From an uncultured Bacteroidota bacterium (GTDB lineage Bacteria > Bacteroidota > Bacteroidia > Chitinophagales > Chitinophagaceae): 34,244 nt of DNA. Positions 8,632-17,531 of this stretch are shown one piece after another. The stretch lies in the NCBI GenBank assembly GCA_938008665.1, contig CALLKA010000151.1:1-34244 (forward strand). The letters are read 5' to 3'. The stretch's first letter is position 1, and every line of letters starts with the position of its first letter. The notes beneath the pieces were generated by a model. It was given only the letters and a program-made list of their open reading frames with translations, was not told where the DNA came from and did no database searches. A program made the position numbers and the translations under genes.

Positions 8632-8644
8632 ATTTTATCAAAAC

Positions 8645-9145
8645 CTATTTAGCGGGAGTAGGATTTTTTTTGATCACCAAACTATCCGCTGGGTAGTTTG
8701 CTTTCAAGCTGTCCATGATGCTTTGACACCAATTGATTAAAGTTCCTTTTTCTGCGTCAGTTAATCTTGCTTCTTTGTGAATTAAAGTATATGAATACAT
8801 AGGCATCTCTCCTTCTTTAATTTGTTCAATCACTTCCTCTAATTTGTGATTTTGTTTTGCAATTCTATAACTCGCAAATTCATTGAAATTAAAATGACGC
8901 TTACCATCTTTTACATGATCTTCAATCCAATAGGCAAGTGGTTGAATATTGGCATAAAAAGGGTAGTTGGTATTATTCGTATGACAATCCGCACAAGCTT
9001 TATTTACGATCATTTTAACATCGTCTGGCATCGGGTACAAAGTGGAGATATCTTTTTGTGTATCGCCTGAATTATTCTTTGTTGGGCGAACTACTTGTGC
9101 TATTGCTAATATAACAACAAGTACGAGGAAAATTTTCTTTATCAT
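8645..9145 (-). CDS. Haem-binding domain (CxxCH) periplasmic protein
   Basis: A 166-residue protein with an N-terminal hydrophobic signal or anchor (IFLVLVVILAIAQVV, residues 5-19) and one c-type haem attachment motif CADCH (Cys51, Cys54, His55). The motif is followed by TNNTNYPFYANIQPLAYWIEDHV, characteristic of the Bacteroidota haem-binding domain family (PF14376-like). The region GEMPMYSYTLIHKEARL holds Met and His residues, one of which may be the second axial ligand. It probably acts as a small periplasmic or membrane-anchored cytochrome; the electron partner is unknown. It sits between gpmI (18-base gap) and engB (13-base gap) with no functional link that I can see. Confidence 0.85.
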   Translation of the reverse strand: MIKKIFLVLVVILAIAQVVRPTKNNSGDTQKDISTLYPMPDDVKMIVNKACADCHTNNTNYPFYANIQPLAYWIEDHVKDGKRHFNFNEFASYRIAKQNHKLEEVIEQIKEGEMPMYSYTLIHKEARLTDAEKGTLINWCQSIMDSLKANYPADSLVIKKNPTPAK

Positions 9146-9163
9146 AAGTGTAGTTTAATACTG

Positions 9164-10681
9164 TTAAGTTAACACATTTCCAGTCATTTCCGTAGGAATG
9201 GGTAAATCCATTAAGCTAAGTATCGTTGGCGCGATATCACCTAATTTTCCTGCCTTTAGTTGGCCTTCCCAATTTTGGTCAACTAAAAATAAAGGCACCA
9301 AGTTTAAAGTGTGTGCGGTATTGGGGGAGCCATCTTCATTGATCATGTAATCGGCATTTCCATGATCCGCAGTGACAAGTAAAGTATACCCGTTTTGTAA
9401 TCCAGCAGTCACAATTTTTTCAACACAACTATCAACGGTTTCTACAGCTTTTACCACCGCACTAAATATACCGGTATGTCCTACCATATCCGCATTGGCA
9501 AAATTCAAGCATATAAAATCGGCTTCCCCTTTATGTATTTCAGGTAATAATTTTTCAGTTAATTCATTGGCGCTCATTTCAGGTTGCAAATCATAAGTGG
9601 CTACTTTTGGTGAGGCAGCCATGATGCGGGTTTCACCTTCAAAAGGAACTTCTCGACCGCCATTAAAAAAGAAAGTCACATGCGGATATTTTTCAGTTTC
9701 AGCAATACGAATTTGTTTTTTATTATTTTGCGCTAGTATATCACCTAGTGTGTTAACCAAATTATCATTCTCGAAAATCACTTGTACATTTTTAAATGTT
9801 TCATCATACTTTGTTAAAGTAGTATAGTGCAATGTTAATGGCTTCATACCAAATTCAGGAAAATCCTTTTGAGTTAAAACTTCTGTAATTTCTCTACAAC
9901 GATCGGTTCTAAAATTAAAACACAAAACAGCATCGCCTTCCTTAATAGTGGCTATCGGTTGGCCATTTTCTATGATGACAGTAGGTTTTATAAATTCGTC
10001 CGTGATATTGTTGTCGTAATTTTCTTGGATGGCTTCCAAAGCTGAATGAGCAGAAGGACCTTGCGCATTGACTAATGCGTCATAGGCAAATTTGACTCTT
10101 TCCCATCTTTTATCGCGGTCCATTGCATAATATCTTCCGCTAATGGATGCAATTTTGCCCACTGAATTTAACAAATGCGCTTCAATATTTTGTACAAATC
10201 CTAGCCCACTATTAGGATCCGTATCTCGACCATCTGTGAAAGCATGAATGTATACTTCTTTCAATCCTTCTTTTTTACAAACGTCACAAATTGCTTTTAA
10301 ATGACTAGTATGGGAGTGTACGCCACCATCACTTACTAAACCTAATAAATGGAGCGGTTTGTTATTTTGTAGGGCATATTTTATGGAGGCAAGCAAGGTT
10401 TCATTTTTTGCAAATGCGCCTTCCCGGATAGCCACATTAATTCTTTGTAATTCTTGATAAACAATTCTTCCTGCACCTAAGTTTAAATGCCCTACTTCGC
10501 TGTTCCCCATTTGCCCATCTGGTAAACCAACAGCTTCACCACAAGTAACAAGGGTGCTATGCGGATAAGTTTTTGCTAAACTGCTTACAAAAGGTGTTTT
10601 TGCCTGTTGGATTGCGTCTGCAGTAGGAACTAAGCCCAAACCCCATCCATCCATGATCACTAAAATTACTTTTTTAGACAT
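9164..10681 (-). CDS. gpmI: 2,3-bisphosphoglycerate-independent phosphoglycerate mutase
   Basis: GpmI interconverts 3- and 2-phosphoglycerate in glycolysis and gluconeogenesis, using a phosphoserine intermediate and two divalent metal ions, usually manganese. The 505-residue product is full length. It begins with the metal-binding VIMDGWGLG (Asp11) and has the catalytic serine in MGNSEVGHLNLGAGR (Ser61). Further family motifs are HAFTDGRDTDPNSG, YYAMDRDKRWERV, FNFRTDRCREIT, FANADMVGHTG and TADHGNAD. It is the first gene of a minus-strand cluster, with the haem-binding gene 18 bases downstream. It diverges from the DUF4783 gene. No clear TAnnTTTG box was found in the 108-base gap between them. 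Confidence 0.97.
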   Translation of the reverse strand: MSKKVILVIMDGWGLGLVPTADAIQQAKTPFVSSLAKTYPHSTLVTCGEAVGLPDGQMGNSEVGHLNLGAGRIVYQELQRINVAIREGAFAKNETLLASIKYALQNNKPLHLLGLVSDGGVHSHTSHLKAICDVCKKEGLKEVYIHAFTDGRDTDPNSGLGFVQNIEAHLLNSVGKIASISGRYYAMDRDKRWERVKFAYDALVNAQGPSAHSALEAIQENYDNNITDEFIKPTVIIENGQPIATIKEGDAVLCFNFRTDRCREITEVLTQKDFPEFGMKPLTLHYTTLTKYDETFKNVQVIFENDNLVNTLGDILAQNNKKQIRIAETEKYPHVTFFFNGGREVPFEGETRIMAASPKVATYDLQPEMSANELTEKLLPEIHKGEADFICLNFANADMVGHTGIFSAVVKAVETVDSCVEKIVTAGLQNGYTLLVTADHGNADYMINEDGSPNTAHTLNLVPLFLVDQNWEGQLKAGKLGDIAPTILSLMDLPIPTEMTGNVLT

Positions 10682-10789
10682 ATTTTTGACTTTTTGGAAG
10701 CTACCAGTTTGATTTTAATTAAATTGTACCACAAAGTTTCAAAATACTAGGCACATTACAAACTTTAAGCAGTTTTAATCCCAAAAAAT

Positions 10790-11179
10790 ATGCAATTACT
10801 TCGCAAAATACTATTTCTGTTCAGCTTTACATTTTCATTTGGTGTGGTTATGGCGCAAAATGAAACAGAAACGCTAGTGCAAACTTTACAAACCGCAAAT
10901 TTTAGCAATTTGTTGTCCTTTTGGGATGCTGCTTCTGAAGTTAATATTTTAGATCAATCCTCGCAAAAGCAGGTTACACCAGCCCAAGCGAATCAGCTAT
11001 TGCAGCTTTTTTTTAGCAATAAGAATATTATTGGTTTTGAAAAAAATGCAGAACGAAAATTGGGTACCACTATTTATATCACTGGTAAATTGTTATCCGC
11101 ACAAGGAAAATTTAATTTAAGTTTGTTGCTGCAAGAAACAAAAAATGGTGTTTCAATTGTAAGTATTCGAATTAGTTAA
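10790..11179 (+). CDS. DUF4783 family secreted protein
   Basis: The 129-residue product has a clear Sec signal peptide (residues 1-22, hydrophobic ILFLFSFTFSFGVV core, probable cleavage after VMA). The mature domain is about 107 residues, with an NTF2-like look: helices ETETLVQTLQTANFSNLLSF, then beta strands ending VSIVSIRIS. This matches the Bacteroidota DUF4783 family, whose function is unknown. It stands alone on the plus strand between gpmI and the SUI1-like gene, with a 108-base gap on each side. Nothing in its context suggests a role. Confidence 0.8.
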   Translation: MQLLRKILFLFSFTFSFGVVMAQNETETLVQTLQTANFSNLLSFWDAASEVNILDQSSQKQVTPAQANQLLQLFFSNKNIIGFEKNAERKLGTTIYITGKLLSAQGKFNLSLLLQETKNGVSIVSIRIS

Positions 11180-11287
11180 TTGAATCAATTTTGTAATTAT
11201 TCAGGAAATAAATTTTAGTAGAAATTTATATTCCTCCATGTAAGAAACCCTTTTTATTGCTATTAAATATTTTTTAATTCTTTTGTA

Positions 11288-11623
11288 ATGAGTAAAAACA
11301 ATAAAAATAATTCGCCTTTCGTGTATAGTACAAATCCTGCAGCTATTCCATCAGTTCCAGAGGACGAGATGGAAACCTTGCCTAATGGGGAACAGCCACT
11401 TCGGGTTATTTTGGAAACCAAACATCGTGCTGGTAAAACGGTTACCATTATTTATGGGTTTGTCGGCAGCTTGTCGGATATGGAAAGTATCGGCAAAGCG
11501 TTAAAAAATCATTGTGGCACTGGCGGTTCAGTAAAAGAGGGCGAAATTATTATTCAAGGCGATCACCGTCAAAAAGTTTTTCAATATTTAAAGCAAAAAG
11601 GATACAACAAAGTGAAGCTTTAA
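11288..11623 (+). CDS. SUI1/YciH-type translation initiation factor-like protein
   Basis: The 111-residue product belongs to the SUI1 (eIF1/YciH) family. Bacterial members are thought to bind the small ribosomal subunit and affect start-site fidelity, but the role is not well defined. The N-terminal 45 residues are polar and probably disordered. The core has VILETKHRAGKTVTIIYGFVG (shown by its beta strands and the conserved basic loop HRAGKTVT), IGKALKNHCGTGGSVKEGEIIIQGDH and the C-terminal FQYLKQKGYNKVKL. These are the standard SUI1 motifs. It converges with dnaX; the 126-base gap between their stops holds no clear terminator. Confidence 0.88.
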   Translation: MSKNNKNNSPFVYSTNPAAIPSVPEDEMETLPNGEQPLRVILETKHRAGKTVTIIYGFVGSLSDMESIGKALKNHCGTGGSVKEGEIIIQGDHRQKVFQYLKQKGYNKVKL

Positions 11624-11749
11624 GTGCAAATTCCTTTAGCTATTCAAATAATTATCATTTCAATAGTTAAATAGTAGTGAATTCGTAAAAAATCATCTTG
11701 AATTAAATATGCGAATAAAAATAAACTTATAAAAACGCAATTGAAATTT

Positions 11750-13627
11750 TTAGTAAAGAATTTCTAGGTTTAGTCTGATTTTAAATTCTTGCACCAAGGG
11801 GTACTGTTCCGCAATTCGTTCAAATTTTTGCTTGCTGTTTAATCGTAAATGAAGTGGTACGTCTTCTTTTTCTCCAGCATCCACTAATATAGAAAACTGA
11901 ATGGCCCGATTATTAAAGGTATCCCAAATTTTTTCAAGTATATTCATGCGCTCTTGTTCCACAAATTTTTGCGCGGTTAATGCCGAAACAGTCACAGTAA
12001 AATGGAGCGGGTCTAAAATTTCCAAAATGGCTAACTTGAAAGTGCCGGCAGAGGAATGCTTTAATGCATCTAAAAGATAAATGGTATAATCATCCCAGCA
12101 TTTTTTTAGTGTTTCCATTTCTAAAGGAACGGGTTCCTTTACTTCTTCAATATTATATTTTGAACCATACTTTTGTTGTAAAGCGGCTAATAAATTCTTT
12201 TTATTGCTACCGTCATTAGTGCTTATTGTATCTGATGGGGCAGTGCTGCTGGCACTTGTGGCAGTTGTGATTTTTTTTGCTGGTAATTCTTGTAACGGAT
12301 TATTGACTACTTGAAGTTGTTCTCTTGAATTATTATTTTGCGAATGATTAGTTTCGCTGGGAGGCGTCGTTTTTTCTGGACGACTTTTTGGAGTATCAGT
12401 TTCGATTATTAATTTGGCTTGCTCATTCACTACCATTTTACCTAATGGCAAAATTCGCTTTGTTTTAATGGGATAGCTTACGTCAACTAGTTTTTTTTTT
12501 ACTAGTTCGCCTTCCTGCATACTTAATTCAATGGCTTGTTGTAAAAAATTGAGCTTAATTAATGCGAGCTCCACATGTAAACGTTTGTTACGGGCCATTT
12601 TAAATTGAATCTCGGAATCATTTAAAATATTCAAAGCGCTAATTAAGTAAGGGGTACTGGTGGTATTCGCTGTATTAATATATTGATCACGCCAGCCTTC
12701 AATAGATTCTAATAAGTGCGCGCTCGCTGGGTCCTTACATACCAATATGTTTCTTATAAATCCAGCTAAGCCATATAGCACCATATCACCTTCAAATCCT
12801 TTTTGATTTATTTCATCATACAGGAGCATTGCGCTGGTTAAATCCTGTGCAGTTAAAAAATTCAATAATTTAAAATAATATGCCTCGTCTAAAATATTTA
12901 AATGCTCAAGTGTATTTTCGTAAGTTAAAGCACCATTGGAAAAGCTGACAATTTTATCTAAGATACTTAATGCATCACGCATACAACCTTCACTTTTTTG
13001 AGCGATCAGTTGTAATGCATTTTTTTCTGCCTTAATTTTTTCCTTGCCAACAATTTCCTCCAAATGCAAAACGGTATCGTTGGAATTGATTCTTCTAAAG
13101 TCGAATATTTGACAGCGACTTAATATGGTTGGAAGAATTTTATGTTTTTCGGTGGTCGCTAAAATAAAAATAGCAAATGGTGGTGGCTCCTCTAGTGTTT
13201 TCAAAAATGCATTAAATGCACTTGAGCTTAACATATGGACCTCATCCACAATATATACCTTGTATTTTCCAGCCTGTGGTGCAAAGCGAACTTGCTCTAC
13301 CAATGTTCTGATATCGTCCACTGAATTATTACTTGCCGCATCTAATTCATGAATATTTAAACTAGCCCCTTTTTCAAAAGAAACGCAACTGTCGCATGTA
13401 TTACATGCTTCCCCTTCCTTGGTAACTTTTGTACAGTTAATTGTTTTGGCTAAAATACGCGCGCAGGTAGTTTTACCTACGCCTCTTGGACCGCAAAATA
13501 AAAATGCATGCGCCAAATGATTGTTTAAAATGGAATTTTTTAAGGTGGTCGTAATATGCGACTGTCCCACCACTGTACTAAAGTTTTGGGGCCTATATTT
13601 CCTTGCTGATACTATAAAATTTTCCAT
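11750..13627 (-). CDS. dnaX: DNA polymerase III subunits gamma and tau
   Basis: DnaX is the ATPase of the clamp loader; tau (full length, here 625 residues) also couples polymerase to DnaB. Visible are Walker A GPRGVGKTT (46-54), a four-Cys zinc site (Cys65, 75, 78, 81), the DEVH box (128-131), the SRC motif (170-172) and domain III ending at about residue 365 (HVELALIKLN). Residues 377-475 are a polar linker rich in Thr, Ser, Pro and Asn, followed by a tau C-terminal domain. An A10 run at codons 376-379 (12500-12491) lies just after domain III. A one-base gain or loss there gives a stop within three codons, so a gamma of about 379-381 residues is likely. It follows rsmE and the GNAT-like gene on the same strand. 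Confidence 0.96.
   Translation of the reverse strand: MENFIVSARKYRPQNFSTVVGQSHITTTLKNSILNNHLAHAFLFCGPRGVGKTTCARILAKTINCTKVTKEGEACNTCDSCVSFEKGASLNIHELDAASNNSVDDIRTLVEQVRFAPQAGKYKVYIVDEVHMLSSSAFNAFLKTLEEPPPFAIFILATTEKHKILPTILSRCQIFDFRRINSNDTVLHLEEIVGKEKIKAEKNALQLIAQKSEGCMRDALSILDKIVSFSNGALTYENTLEHLNILDEAYYFKLLNFLTAQDLTSAMLLYDEINQKGFEGDMVLYGLAGFIRNILVCKDPASAHLLESIEGWRDQYINTANTTSTPYLISALNILNDSEIQFKMARNKRLHVELALIKLNFLQQAIELSMQEGELVKKKLVDVSYPIKTKRILPLGKMVVNEQAKLIIETDTPKSRPEKTTPPSETNHSQNNNSREQLQVVNNPLQELPAKKITTATSASSTAPSDTISTNDGSNKKNLLAALQQKYGSKYNIEEVKEPVPLEMETLKKCWDDYTIYLLDALKHSSAGTFKLAILEILDPLHFTVTVSALTAQKFVEQERMNILEKIWDTFNNRAIQFSILVDAGEKEDVPLHLRLNSKQKFERIAEQYPLVQEFKIRLNLEILY
12490..12507 (-). promoter_or_regulatory. 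Candidate slippage site for gamma synthesis in dnaX
   Basis: On the coding (minus) strand an A10 run (12500-12491) is flanked by GAACTAGT and CTAGTTGAC. In frame it reads V-K-K-K-L-V. One extra A gives K-K-K-T-S-stop, and one missing A gives K-K-N-stop. AACTAGT and ACTAGTT are reverse complements, so the mRNA could fold a 7-bp stem with the A run as loop. This resembles the A-run transcriptional slippage known in Thermus dnaX. Slippage itself is inferred. Confidence 0.6.
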
Positions 13628-13712
13628 ACTTGACGCGCAATATACACATTCAAAATCAAAACTTATTGTCTATGAATTAAATCTTATCCCCCAATTTTCA
13701 AACAGGTAAAAA

Positions 13713-14897
13713 TTAGCCACCTGTTTTATAATCCATGATGGGATGACGCTCAAATGGGTGCTTATTTGCGTCAAAAATATACCTAAATGTGACCATTCTT
13801 CTACTGGGGCTGGCATCCAAACTTTTGTAAATATTGACCATTTTTGGGTTCCAATCGCCCGCCCAACCCATTTCGTATTGGTCGTACAATTTTATTTTAT
13901 TCAAAAGGAGATGGCAGGAGTTTATTAAAAAACTATCAATACCCAATGCTTGGTACTTGGGAACCACACCAAAAGCTAAACCCGTTAATTTATTATTTTG
14001 TCCTGTCCATTTCATCCACAATAAATGCAGTTTTTGCCATAGGCCTAATGCGCCATTAAAATATTTAAAATACTGATTCACATCCGGGATATTAATAAAC
14101 ATAGCAATGGGCTCCTCTTTATAATAAGCAAACCAAATCACCCTTTCGTCCATGACTGCTTTTAAAGAATTAAAGAGTTTTATAATTTGAGGCAATGTGA
14201 TGGCTTTTTCTTCCCCGTGTTGCGCCCATGCTGAATTATAGATAGTGACAAAATCCTGGGCATATTTTGCGAGCTTGTTTTTTTCTAAATGAACGGCGGT
14301 ATAATCAGGCTTGGATTTAAACTTATGATACCTTTCTTCAAAGCGGGCTGGAAGTGGGGCAAGTAAATTTTTTCTATAATAATACTGATTGTAATAATTT
14401 TTAAAACCATAACTGGTTATTAATGTCTCATAGTAGGAGGGATTAAAGGACATCCCATACATGGGTTCGGTTTCGAAACCCTCCACCATTAAGCCCCACC
14501 ATTTATCACGATCACCAAAATTAATTGGGCCATCCATGGCTTCCATGCCATTTTGTTGCAGCCATAATTTTGCGGCATCAAAAAGTAAATTCGCTGCCCC
14601 TTGATCATTAATGCAATCAAAAAATCCAATACATCCTACTGGGAATTCGGTGCCGTTATTTTTATATTCCTTGTAATAGAAAGCGGCAATTCTTCCAATG
14701 GTTTTGCCATGGGTATCCTGCAGCAGCCATCTGCGCGCATCACCGTTTTGAAATAATTTATTTTTATTGGGATCAAATACCTGCTTGACCTCATTATCTA
14801 AGGGGCGAATATAATTGGGATTGCTATTATTTAATACAGCATTAATTGCTAAAAATGCTTTTTCGTTAGCAGCTGATTTTACTTCAATAATATTCAT
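13713..14897 (-). CDS. GNAT-fold acyltransferase-like protein
   Basis: A 394-residue soluble protein of a family common in Bacteroidota and annotated as GNAT or hypothetical. The N-terminal part (about 1-150) and C-terminal part (about 180-375) each look like an acyltransferase fold. Conserved-looking segments are RRWLLQDTHGKTIGRIAAFY, PVGCIGFFDCI, MDGPINFGDRDKWWGLMVEGFE, FNPSYYETLITSYGF and, near the end, MGWAGDWNPKMVNIYKSLDA. No substrate can be assigned. It starts nine bases after the rsmE stop, so the two are probably cotranscribed, and dnaX follows 85 bases later on the same strand. Confidence 0.7.
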   Translation of the reverse strand: MNIIEVKSAANEKAFLAINAVLNNSNPNYIRPLDNEVKQVFDPNKNKLFQNGDARRWLLQDTHGKTIGRIAAFYYKEYKNNGTEFPVGCIGFFDCINDQGAANLLFDAAKLWLQQNGMEAMDGPINFGDRDKWWGLMVEGFETEPMYGMSFNPSYYETLITSYGFKNYYNQYYYRKNLLAPLPARFEERYHKFKSKPDYTAVHLEKNKLAKYAQDFVTIYNSAWAQHGEEKAITLPQIIKLFNSLKAVMDERVIWFAYYKEEPIAMFINIPDVNQYFKYFNGALGLWQKLHLLWMKWTGQNNKLTGLAFGVVPKYQALGIDSFLINSCHLLLNKIKLYDQYEMGWAGDWNPKMVNIYKSLDASPSRRMVTFRYIFDANKHPFERHPIMDYKTGG

Positions 14898-14906
14898 TGC
14901 TACAAA

Positions 14907-15608
14907 TTAAAATATTTTTAACACACTCAATGCAAAAATTCCTGCCGTTTCTGTTCTGAGTCTCGTAGGGCCAAGTTGGATGGGGGTGTAATTATTCGAA
15001 ATAGCCGTCGCAATTTCAGAACTTGAAAAATCGCCTTCAGGACCAATTAATAAATTCACCTCATTTAATGCAATAATATCCTTGATATTTTTTTTATCAC
15101 CAATTTCGCAGTGTGCTATTAAATTGATGGGTGCTTTGTGCTTATGTATAAAGGCATCAAATTCGATAGGTTCGGAAAGCAATGGAAGCCATGCTTGTTG
15201 ACTTTGGATCATGGCAGATTGCAAAATATTTTGCATGCGATCCATTTTGAATCTTTCATGGATAGTGCGTTCGCAGATGAGCGGCACAATTTGATGAATA
15301 CCCATTTCGGTTGCTTTTTCAAAAAGCCATTCGAGGCGAACTGCATTTTTCAATAAGGAAATACCCAAGGTGATTTTTTGTTGTGTCGCAGCGAAACTTT
15401 GATGCTGCTGAATAGTGACAACGCTATTTGCTTTATGAGCAGTTTGAATGGTCGCATTAAAAACCTCACCCAAACCATTGGTAATATCAATTTTAGCGCC
15501 TTCTTGCATTCTTAATACTTGCACACAATGCTTACTAGTTTCCGGGCTAAGTGTAAACTGATTTACGCCGATGTTTAGGGAAGGCTCGTAAAAATAGGGT
15601 ACAGGCAT
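14907..15608 (-). CDS. rsmE: 16S rRNA m3U1498 methyltransferase RsmE
   Basis: RsmE methylates N3 of U1498 in 16S rRNA within the 30S subunit, using S-adenosylmethionine. The 233-residue product has an N-terminal PUA-like RNA-binding domain (residues 1-70, with SKHCVQVLRMQEG). The C-terminal SPOUT domain carries the trefoil-knot SAM motifs LLIGPEGDFSSSEI and LGPTRLRTETAGIFAL. The stretch WLFEKATEMGIHQIVPLICERT is also typical. Length is normal (about 230-245). It is the first gene of a minus-strand pair with the GNAT-like gene and lies 77 bases downstream of dnaB. Confidence 0.95.
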   Translation of the reverse strand: MPVPYFYEPSLNIGVNQFTLSPETSKHCVQVLRMQEGAKIDITNGLGEVFNATIQTAHKANSVVTIQQHQSFAATQQKITLGISLLKNAVRLEWLFEKATEMGIHQIVPLICERTIHERFKMDRMQNILQSAMIQSQQAWLPLLSEPIEFDAFIHKHKAPINLIAHCEIGDKKNIKDIIALNEVNLLIGPEGDFSSSEIATAISNNYTPIQLGPTRLRTETAGIFALSVLKIF

Positions 15609-15685
15609 GGATGTGAATTTGAAAAAGTATTAAGTAATTTAAAAGCTATAAAAATATTTATGCAACTTAAAAATAACTTTTCATG

Positions 15686-17254
15686 TTAAAAGGGTTGGTC
15701 TTCGTCATTGATGCCTTCATCAAATTCGCCGCCATTCATTTTACTTCCTTGGATAAAAAAACGACCACCATCATTACTTGTATTTCCTGGGAGTGAGGAT
15801 ACTGGTTTGTAATTACTTCCTAAACCAGGTATACCACCTTCACCATCCCATTCTTCAAAACGTTGAATATCTAGACGCGCTCTTAATTTAATTAAATCCA
15901 AAGAACCATTACGATGTTTTGCAATTCTGATATGGGTTTCACCTTGTGTACTTTCGCCCATTTCATTACTCATTAATTCATAGTATTCAGGACGATAAAT
16001 AAACATAACCATGTCCGCATCTTGTTCAATCGCACCTGATTCTCTCAAATCACTCAATTGCGGCATCTTACTTTCCTTTCTGGTTTCCACAGCACGACTC
16101 AACTGGGATAAGGCGATGATCGGAATATTTAATTCTTTCGCCAAGGCCTTTAAACTTCTTGATATATTACTAATCTCTTGCTCTCTATTTGAATTACGAT
16201 CACCGGAACCACTCATTAATTGTAAGTAGTCAATGATGATAATTTTAACCTGATGTTTGTTTACTAACCTACGGGCTTTTGCTCTAAATTCAAAAATATT
16301 CAAAGCTGCTGTATCGTCAATATAAATAGGGGCCGATTCTAATCGCTTAATACCTTTTGCGTGCAATTGTTGGTATTCGTAATCCTCTAATTTACCCCTT
16401 GAAATTTTCTCCATTTTAATTTCACTCTCCGCACTTAAAATACGTTGCACCAATTGAGAGGCGCTCATCTCCAAACTGAAAAAACCTACAGGTTGTGGTT
16501 TTGTTGGATGTAAAGCAGCATTACGCGCTAGGTTTAATGCAAAAGCAGTTTTACCTACGGAAGGTCGCGCTGCTAAAATAATTAAATCGGTGGGTTGCCA
16601 ACCATATGTAATTCTATCTAAGCTGGCAAAGCCACTAGGCACACCAGATATTTCATCTTTCTTAGTTCTTAATTCATCAATTCTTGTAATTGCGGTCGCC
16701 AAAGCAAATCCGATATCAACGAAATTTTTCTTTAAATAGTTGTTGGTGATGTTAAACATTTTTGTTTCACTATCGTCAAGTAAATCAAAAACATCCGTGC
16801 TATCCTCATAAGCATTCGCAATCACTTCGCCGCTAATTCTAATTAATTCGCGTTGAATAAACTTTTGCAAAACGATTCTTGCGTGGGCGTCAATATTTGC
16901 AGTAGAAACTACGACATTGGTTAATTTAGAAATATAATAAGCGCCACCAACAATGTCCAAATTTTCCTGCATCCGCAATTCCTCCACCACAGTCAACATA
17001 TCAATGGGCATATTTTTTTGTTGCAAACTTTGCATCGAACGATAAATCATTTGATGCGATTCAACATAAAAACATTCCGGTTTCAAAATTTCTGTCACCG
17101 TGTCAAACGCACTTTTTTCTAATAAAATGGCACCTAATACCGCTTCTTCTAATTCACGTACCTGCGGTGGAATTTTTCCATACATCATACTATTCAAATC
17201 AACATTGGTTGTTTTCTTTTTAGTACGATTGGTATTTATATTGGGTAAAGCCAT
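15686..17254 (-). CDS. dnaB: Replicative DNA helicase DnaB
   Basis: DnaB is the hexameric 5'-to-3' helicase of the replication fork. The 522-residue protein has a DnaB N-terminal domain at about residues 28-130 (LEEAVLGAILLEKSAF, GGAYYISKLTN). After a linker comes a RecA-type ATPase domain with Walker A ARPSVGKTAFALN (Lys235), Walker B IIIIDYLQLM, SRSLKALAKELNIPIIALSQLSR, and DLRESGAIEQDADMVMFIYR. A short disordered, acidic and Gly/Asn-rich tail ends it. No intein is present. It diverges from pheT across a 277-base gap holding DnaA-box-like motifs, which could control this gene or mark an origin. Confidence 0.97.
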   Translation of the reverse strand: MALPNINTNRTKKKTTNVDLNSMMYGKIPPQVRELEEAVLGAILLEKSAFDTVTEILKPECFYVESHQMIYRSMQSLQQKNMPIDMLTVVEELRMQENLDIVGGAYYISKLTNVVVSTANIDAHARIVLQKFIQRELIRISGEVIANAYEDSTDVFDLLDDSETKMFNITNNYLKKNFVDIGFALATAITRIDELRTKKDEISGVPSGFASLDRITYGWQPTDLIILAARPSVGKTAFALNLARNAALHPTKPQPVGFFSLEMSASQLVQRILSAESEIKMEKISRGKLEDYEYQQLHAKGIKRLESAPIYIDDTAALNIFEFRAKARRLVNKHQVKIIIIDYLQLMSGSGDRNSNREQEISNISRSLKALAKELNIPIIALSQLSRAVETRKESKMPQLSDLRESGAIEQDADMVMFIYRPEYYELMSNEMGESTQGETHIRIAKHRNGSLDLIKLRARLDIQRFEEWDGEGGIPGLGSNYKPVSSLPGNTSNDGGRFFIQGSKMNGGEFDEGINDEDQPF

Positions 17255-17340
17255 AATGATATAAGAATAAGATTGGGTGAATTTCTACTGCGAAAATCAA
17301 ACCAAATTAGCAATTCAAGAAATTTAGTTTTGCAATGCCC

Positions 17341-17425
17341 TTATTCACAGGGCTTCGCTATCTAGTATCCACAATAAAAGGGGGTTATTCACTGGATTTC
17401 CACTAACATTTTGTGCTTATCCACC
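17341..17425. promoter_or_regulatory. Cluster of five DnaA-box-like motifs (candidate oriC or DnaA-regulated region)
   Basis: Five motifs in the same orientation resemble the DnaA box TTATCCACA: TTATTCACA (17341), GTATCCACA (17365), TTATTCACT (17385), ATTTCCACT (17396) and TTATCCACC (17417). The first fits the relaxed consensus TTWTNCACA fully, three differ at one position and 17396 is weaker. Start-to-start spacings are 24, 20, 11 and 21 bases, mostly near multiples of a helical turn. The gap lies between divergent dnaB and pheT, and most neighbouring genes point away from it. Origin function is inferred. Confidence 0.5.
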
Positions 17426-17500
17426 TTGGTTAGTCTGTAGGGGTAAAAAGGGGCAATTTTGGAGGGGCTATTTTTTACCTAAAAAGCACTCAAAAATTTG

Positions 17501-17508
17501 TACTTTTG
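17501..17508 (+). promoter_or_regulatory. -7 promoter box of pheT
   Basis: TACTTTTG matches the Bacteroidota box TAnnTTTG and lies 23 bases before the pheT ATG, giving a short leader. The -33 position is T-rich but has no clear TTTG. Confidence 0.5.
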
Positions 17509-17531
17509 AAGCTATACCATAAAGATGCAAT

